Origin: JBDHRG01 sp039807445
GTDB taxonomy: Bacteria > Pseudomonadota > Gammaproteobacteria > Competibacterales > Competibacteraceae
DNA: 14,674 nucleotides
Assembly: GCA_039807445.1 (NCBI GenBank)
Contig: JBDHRG010000102.1
Coordinates: 1-14,674 of the forward strand
Reading direction: 5' to 3'
Shown: positions 1 to 6,844 of the stretch, one piece after another
How positions within the stretch are numbered: position 1 is the first letter of the stretch
Layout: each line of letters starts with the position of its first letter
Position numbers and translations under genes: made by a program
Notes under the pieces: generated by a model
Database searches by the model: none
What the model was told of the DNA's origin: nothing
What the model saw: the letters and a program-made list of their open reading frames with translations, nothing else

Positions 1-81
1 TAGAGCTCGTCGAGGTAGTCGCAGGCCACACGGGTGGTCACCAGCACCAGGCCGCGGGCCAGCTCGTCGAGGATCGCGGGG

Positions 82-194
82 GGCGTTGGTGCATGAATCA
101 GCGTAACCCACTGATTTCAAATGAAATTTATCAAACTCATTCACAATGTAACTAATTGATTTATAAGTGAAATTTTGATTCATGCACCAACGCC
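82..194. mobile_element. 113-bp MITE-like element with perfect 19-bp terminal inverted repeats
   Basis: The left end GGCGTTGGTGCATGAATCA (82-100) is the exact reverse complement of 176-194. The 75-bp core between them is strongly AT-rich against very GC-rich surroundings. It has no meaningful coding capacity and contains a small internal palindrome (ATTTCA at 114-119, TGAAAT at 122-127). Size, inverted ends and base composition fit a miniature inverted-repeat transposable element mobilised in trans by an unseen transposase. I see no clear target-site duplication: the flanks are G at 81 and ACTCC from 195. Alternatives are a site-specifically invertible segment or a large regulatory hairpin. 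It is not an integron attC, because the core-like heptamers face the wrong way. Confidence 0.6.
140..167 (+). promoter_or_regulatory. Sigma-70-like promoter motif inside the inverted-repeat element
   Basis: TTCACA (140-145) and TATAAG (162-167) are separated by 16 bp on the plus strand, within the AT-rich core. A weaker pair (GTTACA, 16 bp, TAAATT) can be read on the minus strand. AT-rich DNA gives such matches by chance, so this is suggestive only. A rightward promoter here would run antisense to the small leftward genes. Confidence 0.22.
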
Positions 195-234
195 ACTCCG
201 AACACTACGCCCAGCACGAGTCTCCTCAGGCTTT

Positions 235-393
235 TCACGATTTCCTCCTCGCTCTCACAAAGACATCCGGCCGACTCCCGGGAGATCGACGAACGAATCG
301 GCTCCCGGCGTATGGAACAAATCTCGGCGCGGCCGACGCCGCCACCGGCAGTGCCAGTCCCAACGCCAGTGCGAGTGTGCTTTTCCTGATCAT
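235..393 (-). CDS. Tiny secreted basic protein (52 aa), unknown
   Basis: The ATG at 393-391 follows AGGAG in a purine-rich stretch (about 399-415). Residues 1-21 form a clear Sec signal peptide: basic start (MIRKS), hydrophobic core (TLALALGLALPV), and AASA before the likely cleavage site. The mature part would be about 31 residues, rich in Arg, with no Cys and no recognisable domain. Its TGA (237-235) overlaps the GTG of the next leftward frame, which has its own strong ribosome-binding site, so translational coupling is plausible. The signal-peptide codons look native, but the mature part uses AGA, AGG, CGA and AGT, unlike the rest of the window. It may therefore be a frameshifted remnant of a longer secreted protein rather than a functional mini-protein. 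Confidence 0.42.
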   Translation of the reverse strand: MIRKSTLALALGLALPVAASAAPRFVPYAGSRFVRRSPGSRPDVFVRARRKS

Positions 394-493
394 TCGGATC
401 TCCTCTTTCTTCTCTCCTCGTCGCCGGGTCCCCCCGGCGTCCCTGCCCCCGAACCGCGGAGACCTCCTTGGCGGGGCGGTCGCCGATAATACA

Positions 494-509
494 AGCATCA
501 CGCGTGCCA
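494..509 (-). promoter_or_regulatory. Sigma-54-like (-24/-12) promoter, leftward
   Basis: The minus strand reads TGGCACGCGTGATGCT. It has the GG-N10-GC spacing of sigma-54 promoters and a full TGGCACG -24 box; the -12 box is ATGCT against the usual TTGCA/T. A T12 tract (complement of 509-520) lies immediately upstream. Transcription would start near 483, about 90 nt before the small secreted gene. A sigma-70 reading is also possible: TATTAT (490-485) as -10 with the T tract as a poor -35. No activator-binding site was identified. Confidence 0.35.
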
Positions 510-607
510 AAAAAAAAAAACGCAAGACCAATCAATCAATTGGAGATAGAGCAGATGGCCGGGTAGCAACGAATGTAAAAAATCCCGACAGACGCCGGCG
601 CGGGGGC

Positions 608-637
608 TTCAGAAACGGCCGGGTTTGCCGATACAAT
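608..637 (+). promoter_or_regulatory. Candidate promoter of the ahcY operon
   Basis: TACAAT (632-637) matches the -10 consensus at five of six positions. TTCAGA (608-613) lies 18 bp upstream as a weak -35. Transcription would begin near 644, directly in front of the riboswitch, which is where the promoter should lie and supports the call. Confidence 0.45.
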
Positions 638-647
638 GCGCGTCCTT

Positions 648-709
648 CCGAGGAGCGCTGCAACGGGGTCCTGCCCCGCCAGGCTCGGGACCGTTCCAAC
701 GGCGCTCAC
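648..709 (+). promoter_or_regulatory. S-adenosylhomocysteine (SAH) riboswitch
   Basis: The sequence shows the conserved core of this class: CCGAGGAGCGCTGCAACGG, then GCCAGGCTCGG, then AACGGCGCTCACC. Visible pairings are CCGAG (648-652) with CTCGG (684-688), GGGG (665-668) with CCCC (674-677), and GAGCGC (653-658) with GCGCTC (702-707), which closes the pseudoknot-like part. SAH riboswitches are known in beta- and gammaproteobacteria upstream of ahcY and metF, where they switch expression on when toxic SAH builds up. Its location 79 nt before the AhcY start fits exactly. The motif match is strong; which later genes it controls is inference. Confidence 0.92.
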
Positions 710-715
710 CTGAAC

Positions 716-732
716 CCCGTGCCGGGCACGGG
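716..732 (+). other. GC-rich hairpin between riboswitch and ahcY start
   Basis: CCCGTGC (716-722) can pair with GCACGGG (726-732) across a 3-nt loop. It has no U tract, so it is not a classical terminator. It begins 7 nt after the aptamer and could be part of the expression platform, but I see no obvious exclusive pairing with the aptamer or with the GAGGAG at 775-780. Confidence 0.3.
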
Positions 733-787
733 ATGCGCCAGGTGAGTCCAGCCATCCCTCCCCGGCCACAGATTGAGGAGCTCCTCG

Positions 788-2203
<1,416 letters not shown>

Positions 2204-2287
2204 TCGGCCGCCGCAGGCCGCCTTGGGCAAGGGCGTACGGGCGGTTCTAGACTGGTGTCATCGTGGAGCCATTCCGGAGCTGTCCCC

Positions 2288-2536
2288 ATGCCCGTCACGC
2301 TGTCGATCAAGAACGTGCCCGACGACCTCGCTGCCGCACTGCGCACGCAGGCCGAGCGCAACCATCGCTCGCTGCAGGGCGAGCTGCTGGCGATCGTCGA
2401 AGCCGCCGTGCAGCCGCCGCAGCGGCTCGCACCGCGGGCGCTGCTCGAGCGGGCCCGGCGCCTCGGCGTACAGGGCCCCTCGGAGTCGGCCGCGATCGTG
2501 CGCGAGATGCGCGATCGACGCTACGGTGACGACTGA
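2288..2536 (+). CDS. FitA/VapB-like ribbon-helix-helix antitoxin
   Basis: This 82-aa protein has the short ribbon-helix-helix N-terminus seen in FitA-type antitoxins: a beta strand (VTLSIKNVP), then DDLAAALRTQAERNHRSLQGELLAIVEAA. In this family the N-terminus binds the operator DNA and the C-terminal tail blocks the toxin's active site. Residues 58-82, rich in Arg and Glu, would be that tail. ATG 2288 follows GGAG (2276-2279) at 8 nt; an upstream in-frame start at 2255 would add residues unlike the family. The TGA (2534-2536) shares its last base with the toxin's ATG, so the pair is coupled. Such pairs usually repress their own promoter. TTCTAG/TAGACT around 2245-2253 could be a -10, but I could not define an operator. 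Confidence 0.85.
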   Translation: MPVTLSIKNVPDDLAAALRTQAERNHRSLQGELLAIVEAAVQPPQRLAPRALLERARRLGVQGPSESAAIVREMRDRRYGDD

Positions 2537-2925
2537 TGGTGGTCGATACCTCGGCACTGGCAGCGGTGCTGTTCAACGAGCCGGAGGCCGAAGCCATCGT
2601 CGAACGCCTCGAGACGGCCGCTGCATGGCGGGCGCCGCGCCTGCTGCCGTTCGAGCTGGCGAACGTCTGCCGCACCAAGATCCGTCGCGATCCGGAGCAT
2701 GCGGACGCCTACCTGCTCGCCTGGCAGGGGTTCGAAGCTTTCGACCTGGAACTGATGGACGTGCGCCTCGACGAGACCCTGCGTCTGGCCGTGCGGCTCG
2801 GTCTGAGCGTTTACGATGCGAGCTACCTGTGGCTGGCATTGGCGCTCGGCGAAGAGCTGGTCACGCTCGATGCCGCGCTCGACCGCGCCTGGCACAAACA
2901 AGCCGGCCTGCGGCAGCCGCCGTGA
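2536..2925 (+). CDS. VapC/FitB-like PIN-domain ribonuclease toxin
   Basis: This 129-aa PIN-domain protein is the toxin of the pair. PIN toxins are magnesium-dependent ribonucleases that cut tRNA, rRNA or mRNA when the antitoxin is lost. The expected acidic residues are visible: D4 in VVDTSAL, E40 in PFELANV, D94 in SVYDASYLWLA and D112 in LVTLDAAL. The set is complete, so the toxin looks intact. Its start overlaps the antitoxin stop by one base (TGATG). The target RNA cannot be inferred. Codon use matches the neighbours, so there is no sign of very recent transfer. Its position between ahcY and metF is unusual and may place it under riboswitch read-through. Confidence 0.88.
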   Translation: MVVDTSALAAVLFNEPEAEAIVERLETAAAWRAPRLLPFELANVCRTKIRRDPEHADAYLLAWQGFEAFDLELMDVRLDETLRLAVRLGLSVYDASYLWLALALGEELVTLDAALDRAWHKQAGLRQPP

Positions 2926-2998
2926 AATTCGCCCCCGACGCCACGCGCCGCACGCCCGAAAGCCCGGGCGGCGCTCCGATATCCGGACCGAGATACCC

Positions 2999-3844
2999 AT
3001 GACGCATCCCGCTTCCCTGATCATCAGCTGCGAATTCTTCCCGCCGCACGGCGACGAGGGCATGGACAAGCTGCTCGGCGCACGCGAGGCGCTGATGCCG
3101 CTGCGCCCCGAGTTCTTCTCGGTGACCTACGGCGCCGGCGGCACCACGCGCGAACGCACCTTCGACGTCGTGCGCCGCATCCAGGCCGCCGGCGTGGCGG
3201 CCGCACCGCACCTGACCTGCGTCGGCTCGACCCGCGCCGGCGTCGCCGAGATCCTCGAGGGTTACATCGCGCAGGGTGTGCGCCGCATCGTCGCGCTGCG
3301 CGGCGACATCCCCGGCGGCATGCGCGAGATCGGCGACTTCCGCTACGCCAACGAGCTGGTCGCCTTCATCCGCGACACCACCGGCGAGCACTTCCACATC
3401 GAGGTCGCCGCCTACCCCGAGTTCCACCCACAAGCGCGCAGTCCGCACAAGGACCTGGCCAACTTCAAGCGCAAGGTGAAAGCCGGCGCGCGCGGCGCGA
3501 TCACGCAGTACTTCTACAACGCCGACGCCTACTTCCGCTTCGTCGACGAGTGCGCGCGCATCGGGGTGGACCTGCCGATCGTGCCCGGCATCATGCCGAT
3601 CACCAACTTCGCGCAACTGGCGCGCTTCTCGGATGCCTGCGGCGCCGAGATCCCGCGCTGGATCCGCCGCCGGCTCGAAGCCTTCGGCGACGACAGGGAA
3701 GCGATCCGCGCCTTCGGCCTCGACGTGGTGACCGCGCTGTGCGAGCGCCTGCTCGCGCAGGGTGCGCCGGGGCTGCACTTCTACACCATGAACCAGGCCG
3801 GCCCGGCGCTCGCGATCGCGCGGCGCCTGGGGCTGGCCGGCTGA
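2999..3844 (+). CDS. metF: 5,10-methylenetetrahydrofolate reductase
   Basis: This cytosolic FAD enzyme reduces methylenetetrahydrofolate to 5-methyltetrahydrofolate, the methyl donor for remaking methionine from homocysteine. The product is 281 aa, near the usual bacterial MetF length. Visible motifs are CEFFPP with the catalytic-type Glu at 12, SVTYGAGGTTR at 41-51, PHLTC at 70-74, ALRGD with Asp 103, AITQYFYNADAY with Gln 170, PGIMPI, and LHFYTMN near the C-terminus. These match the flavin- and folate-binding residues known for E. coli MetF. ATG 2999 is chosen by homology; the ribosome-binding site is weak, and a longer in-frame extension upstream lies inside vapC and is unlikely. It lies 73 nt after the toxin. 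A 6-bp hairpin (2953-2958 with 2965-2970) is in that gap. Confidence 0.97.
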   Translation: MTHPASLIISCEFFPPHGDEGMDKLLGAREALMPLRPEFFSVTYGAGGTTRERTFDVVRRIQAAGVAAAPHLTCVGSTRAGVAEILEGYIAQGVRRIVALRGDIPGGMREIGDFRYANELVAFIRDTTGEHFHIEVAAYPEFHPQARSPHKDLANFKRKVKAGARGAITQYFYNADAYFRFVDECARIGVDLPIVPGIMPITNFAQLARFSDACGAEIPRWIRRRLEAFGDDREAIRAFGLDVVTALCERLLAQGAPGLHFYTMNQAGPALAIARRLGLAG

Positions 3845-3865
3845 GCGCGCGAAACCCGGCGCGAC

Positions 3866-3917
3866 GATTCCACCGCAGCGGGCGCCGAGACCGGCGGATT
3901 TGCCGCTGCGGTGAATC
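3866..3917. terminator. Hairpin between convergent genes, probable bidirectional terminator
   Basis: CACCGCAGCGG (3871-3881) pairs perfectly with CCGCTGCGGTG (3903-3913), and GATT/AATC (3866-3869, 3914-3917) extends the stem past a one-base bulge. A nested CGCCG/CGGCG pair (3883-3887, 3892-3896) fills the loop. It sits between the stop of metF and the stop of the facing lipoprotein gene. Neither side has a strong U run, so termination efficiency is uncertain. Confidence 0.6.
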
Positions 3918-3952
3918 CTTCAGACGCGATGCCAGACCAAAGGGCCCGGCAT

Positions 3953-4555
3953 CTACTGCGCCGGCGCCACCTTCTCGACGGAGACCGCGAGCGCCTCGGT
4001 GTAGTCGATCTGCACCAGGTCGCCGACCTTGACCTGGTCGAGCCGCGAGGGGTCACGCACGATCACGTCGACGGTGTTGCCCTGCGGGCCCTTCAGCGTC
4101 ACCTGCGATTTGGCACGGTCGATCGCGGTGATCGCCGCGACCACGGTCACGGTGCGCACGGCACCGGCCGCGGGCTTTTCGCCCGGCTCGGCGCGGCTCG
4201 CGACCGTGGCTTCGCCGGCGCGCGGCTGATCGGTACCGGCCTTGGCCAGCGACACCGCCAGCGCCTGGCGGTAGGTCAGCCGCACGGTGTCGCCCTTGCG
4301 CACCTGGGCGAGGTTGCGCACCTCGGGCGAGGCGGTGAAGGTCCGGACATTGCCCTCGGGGCCGCGCAGCGTCACCTGGCGCGTCTTCTGGTCGATGCGC
4401 TCGACGCGCGCCTCGATCTCGACCTCGCGCGCCTCGGTCCGCACCGGCGTGGGTGCGGCCGCGGCCGGCGCAGCCGTTTGCTGCTGGCCTGCGCAGGCCG
4501 CCAGTCCGATCGCGGCGAACAGGCCCACCACGGGAAGGACAGTGGTTCTTGGCAT
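3953..4555 (-). CDS. Lipoprotein with two tandem copies of one small domain
   Basis: This 200-aa protein begins with a lipoprotein signal peptide: hydrophobic residues 7-20 ending in a LAAC lipobox, with lipidated Cys 21. After a low-complexity Ala/Pro/Gln linker come two copies of the same about 56-residue unit, at 49-104 and 139-195. Matching landmarks are V-ERIDQKTRQVTLRGPEGN against I-TAIDRAKSQVTLKGPQGN, QVRKGDTVRLTY against QVKVGDLVQIDY, and QALAVSLAK against EALAVSVEK. The alternating polar/hydrophobic pattern suggests a beta-rich barrel-like fold. The role is unknown; anchoring in the cell envelope, facing the periplasm, is the firm part. The start is set by AAGGGGG upstream of ATG 4555. 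Genes on both sides point elsewhere, so it is probably transcribed alone. Confidence 0.8.
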   Translation of the reverse strand: MPRTTVLPVVGLFAAIGLAACAGQQQTAAPAAAAPTPVRTEAREVEIEARVERIDQKTRQVTLRGPEGNVRTFTASPEVRNLAQVRKGDTVRLTYRQALAVSLAKAGTDQPRAGEATVASRAEPGEKPAAGAVRTVTVVAAITAIDRAKSQVTLKGPQGNTVDVIVRDPSRLDQVKVGDLVQIDYTEALAVSVEKVAPAQ

Positions 4556-4793
4556 CGTGGAACCCCCTTGATGATGTGACGAGAATCGGGGCACCACGCA
4601 CGGGTGCCGCCGGCTGCGACCGCCCTCGCCCCGCCGGCACAGCCTCCCGATCGGTGCGCGCATGGCCCGCGGGCTTCCCTGACGGCGCACGGTCCACCAT
4701 AGTCGAATTCGGTGGCCGGCGCTGCGGGGCACCGTCGAGCGGCGGCGCAGTCATAGCCTGTGCAGCCGCACCCGCGGCCGGAGGCCGATACCG

Positions 4794-5483
4794 ATGAAAC
4801 GCCTGATCGCTGCCCTGATGCTGGCGCTGACGCTGGCGGCGTGCACCACACCGCGCGCCTCGCAGCCGTTCCAGTTCACGCCGCTGCCGCAGGGCATGAT
4901 GCTCGCCCAAGCCGGCGGCTGCGGTGCGTTCGCCGACGATCCGCAGCTCGCGCCGCTGGTCGGCAAGGTCGCGCTCGACAACCTCGCGCAGCAGACCGAG
5001 GCGATGCTCGCCGACAGCGCCCGACCGACGCCGGCCGAGCGCCAGGCCGCATCGCTGTGGCGCACCAAGCAGGCCGCGTGCCGCGAGGCGACGATCGCGG
5101 CCGAACGCGGCAAAACCGCCGAGGCGATCACCGCACTCGACGAGCGCCTCGCCGCCGACACCGGCGCGCTGATCGGCGAGCTCGCCGCCGGCAAGCTGGC
5201 TTACGGCGCGTTCGCGCGCCGCCAGCGCGCACTGGTCGACCGCTACAACCAGGACTACCAGCCGCTCGCCGCCGCCGAGGCCCAGCGCCGGTACAACGAA
5301 GCCGAGCGCGAGCGCGCCGCACGCCGCCTGGACGAGTTGCGCAGCCGCGAGTACTACTACGGCCCCGGCTGGTACGACCCGTGGTACGGCCGCGGCGGGT
5401 ATCGCCCGTGGCCGGGCTACTACGGCGGTTACGGCCGCTCCTACGGCAGCGGCATCTCGATCGGCGTCGGGCGCTGGTTCTAG
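4794..5483 (+). CDS. Lipoprotein with charged helical body and Gly/Tyr-rich tail
   Basis: This 229-aa protein starts with a lipoprotein signal (MKRLIAALMLALTLAAC; Cys 17 follows LAA). Residues about 60-183 are Ala-, Glu- and Arg-rich and predicted helical, probably coiled. The C-terminal 45 residues (185-229) are dominated by Gly, Tyr, Trp and Pro, with YYY, WYDPWYG and YYGGYG runs, and end in GVGRWF. Such tails occur in small envelope proteins, but I do not recognise a named family. ATG 4794 follows GGAGG (4780-4784) at 9 nt, a strong signal. It is divergent from the duplicated-domain lipoprotein, 238 bp away. Its TAG stop overlaps that of the facing transporter gene within one CTAG. Confidence 0.8.
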   Translation: MKRLIAALMLALTLAACTTPRASQPFQFTPLPQGMMLAQAGGCGAFADDPQLAPLVGKVALDNLAQQTEAMLADSARPTPAERQAASLWRTKQAACREATIAAERGKTAEAITALDERLAADTGALIGELAAGKLAYGAFARRQRALVDRYNQDYQPLAAAEAQRRYNEAERERAARRLDELRSREYYYGPGWYDPWYGRGGYRPWPGYYGGYGRSYGSGISIGVGRWF

Positions 5484-6733
5484 CGCCGCACCTCGCCGCC
5501 GCCCGGCACGCGCCACAGCAGCGCCGCGCCGAGCCCGAACAGCAGCAGCAGCGACAGGATCGACGCGCGCGTGCCGACCGCGAGCGCGACCACGCCCACC
5601 AGCAGCGGACCGAGCACCGCAGCGAACTTGCCGAGCATGTTGTAGAAACCGAAGAACTCGCCGCTGCGCCCCTCGGGCACCAGCCGCGCGAACAGCGAAC
5701 GGCTCAGCGACTGCACCCCGCCCTGCACCAGCCCGATCACCCCCGCCAGCAGGTAGAACTCCCAGGGTTCGCGCATCGCGTAGCCCCAGACGGTGACACC
5801 GGCGTACACCGCCAGCCCGATCAGGATGCCGGCCTTGGGGCCGAAGCGCTCGCCGAGGCGGCCGAAGGCGATCGCCGCCGGGAAGCCGACGAACTGCACC
5901 AGCAGCAGCGCGACGATCAGAGTCTCGGCCGGGAAGCCCAGCGCCAGGCCGTAGTCGACCGCCATCCGTATCACGGTGTCGACGCCGTCGATGTACAGCC
6001 AGTAGGCGAGCAGGAACAGCCCGACGCCGCGCACGTCGCGCACGTGGCGCAACGTCGTGCGCACCTGCTCGAGCCCGGCGCGCCAGGCGCTCGCGCCGTC
6101 GTCGGCCGGTGCGCGCGGCGGCTCGGGCACCCACGCGAGTGCCGGCGCCGTGAACAGCGCCCACCAGAGCCCGACCATCAGGAACGACAGCTTCACCGCC
6201 TCGGCGGCGTCGGCCAGGCCGAAGGTGGCCGGGCTCAGCGTCATCGCCACGTTCAGCGCGAACAGCAGTCCGCCGCCGAGGTAGCCGAGCGCGTAGCCGA
6301 GCGCCGAGACGCGGTCGACGTCGCGCGCGTCGGCGACCGCGACGATCAGCGCGTCGTAGAACAGGTTGGCGCCGGCGAAGGCGATCGAGCCCAGCGCGAA
6401 CACCGCCGCCGCCAGCCCCCAGGCGCCCTCGCCGATGCCGTACAAGCCGACGCACGCCAGCGCGCCGAGCAGCGTGAAAGCCGCCAGCCAGCGCTTGCGC
6501 GCGCCGCCGCGGTCGGCCGCCGCGCCGAGCAGCGGCGCCAGCAGCATCACGACGAGGCTCGCGGCCGAGCTCGCCAGCCCCAGCCAGAAGGTGCTCTCGG
6601 TGGCCTCGACCCCGGCGCTCCAGTACTGCTTGAAGAACACCGGGAAGAAGCCGGCCATCACCGTGGTGGCGAAGGCGGAGTTGGCCCAGTCGCACAGGGC
6701 CCAGGCGTAGACGGGGCGGCGCGCACGCTGCAT
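5480..6733 (-). CDS. MFS transporter, UMF1 (Atg22-like) family
   Basis: This is a 417-aa inner-membrane protein with about twelve hydrophobic segments. The N-terminal signature YAWALCDWANSAFATTVMAG, followed by FFPVFFKQYW, is characteristic of the bacterial UMF1 subgroup of the major facilitator superfamily. The cytoplasmic loop between helices 2 and 3 contains GAAADRGGARKRW, the MFS loop motif. A longer charged loop near residues 195-230 (VPEPPRAPADDG) separates the two six-helix halves. The second half carries FGRLGERFGPKAG and QGGVQSLSRSLFARLVPEGR. The substrate is unknown; yeast Atg22 exports amino acids from the vacuole, but that function should not be transferred. ATG 6733 follows GGGAG at 7 nt. 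It is divergent from bioA, 111 bp away. Confidence 0.92.
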   Translation of the reverse strand: MQRARRPVYAWALCDWANSAFATTVMAGFFPVFFKQYWSAGVEATESTFWLGLASSAASLVVMLLAPLLGAAADRGGARKRWLAAFTLLGALACVGLYGIGEGAWGLAAAVFALGSIAFAGANLFYDALIVAVADARDVDRVSALGYALGYLGGGLLFALNVAMTLSPATFGLADAAEAVKLSFLMVGLWWALFTAPALAWVPEPPRAPADDGASAWRAGLEQVRTTLRHVRDVRGVGLFLLAYWLYIDGVDTVIRMAVDYGLALGFPAETLIVALLLVQFVGFPAAIAFGRLGERFGPKAGILIGLAVYAGVTVWGYAMREPWEFYLLAGVIGLVQGGVQSLSRSLFARLVPEGRSGEFFGFYNMLGKFAAVLGPLLVGVVALAVGTRASILSLLLLFGLGAALLWRVPGGGEVRR

Positions 6734-6844
6734 CGGAAGACTCCCTTGTCGACGGCGCGCATGTTCGCACGCCATCCGCGCCTCGCGCGACCGCGGGCGA
6801 CAGGCGACAATGCCTCCCGGAATTCGCAAGCCGGAACTCGAACG

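Larger units (their letters stand above)
1..238 (-). pseudogene. Interrupted leftward reading frame, split by the 82-194 element
   Basis: This is probably a broken gene of unknown function. A GTG start at 238-236 follows AGGAGG (249-244) at 5-nt spacing and overlaps the TGA of the upstream small gene. It encodes a basic, hydrophobic N-terminus (VKSLRRLVLGVVFGV), then runs into the inverted-repeat element and stops at 163-161, giving only 25 residues. On the far side, positions 80-3 read leftward as an open frame with G/C in nearly every third position (PAILDELARGLVLVTTRVAC, then DYLDEL) that leaves the window. Removing 82-194 exactly joins the two parts in frame. Counter-evidence: codon use differs across the junction. 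The start side has AGG, AGA, GTA and GGA, while the far side uses preferred codons, so the halves could be unrelated genes brought together by a rearrangement. I do not recognise the protein. Confidence 0.35.
394..787. other. 394-bp intergenic region between the small secreted gene and ahcY
   Basis: This stretch has no convincing gene. From left to right it holds the purine-rich leader of the leftward small gene, including an AAGGAGGTC (469-461) with no start codon at a usable distance; a sigma-54-like site at 494-509; a run of twelve A's (509-520); AATCAATCAATTG (529-541); a candidate sigma-70 promoter for ahcY (608-637); the SAH riboswitch (648-709); and a GC-rich hairpin (716-732). Long open frames here on either strand lack codon bias. 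Confidence 0.6.

Noticed and set aside
82..194. Integron attC site
   Set aside because: The ends carry GTTGGTG on the left and CACCAAC on the right, the reverse of the attC core-site order, and no integrase or cassette array is present.
461..469. AAGGAGGTC as the ribosome-binding site of another leftward gene
   Set aside because: No ATG, GTG or TTG follows at a usable distance.
773..787. TTG start for AhcY
   Set aside because: The ATG at 788 has GAGGAG at the right spacing, whereas the TTG would sit before that ribosome-binding site.
2816..2998. In-frame N-terminal extension of MetF
   Set aside because: It would overlap the toxin gene by over 100 bp, and MetF proteins begin close to the EFFPP motif.
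4053..6770. 905-aa minus-strand open frame
   Set aside because: It runs across two lipoprotein genes and the transporter in the wrong frame, is dominated by Arg/Ala/Gly, and has no domain.
4760..6844. Upstream extension of the bioA frame to a 1163-aa protein
   Set aside because: The extension is antisense or out of frame to real genes and low complexity; BioA homology begins at 6845.
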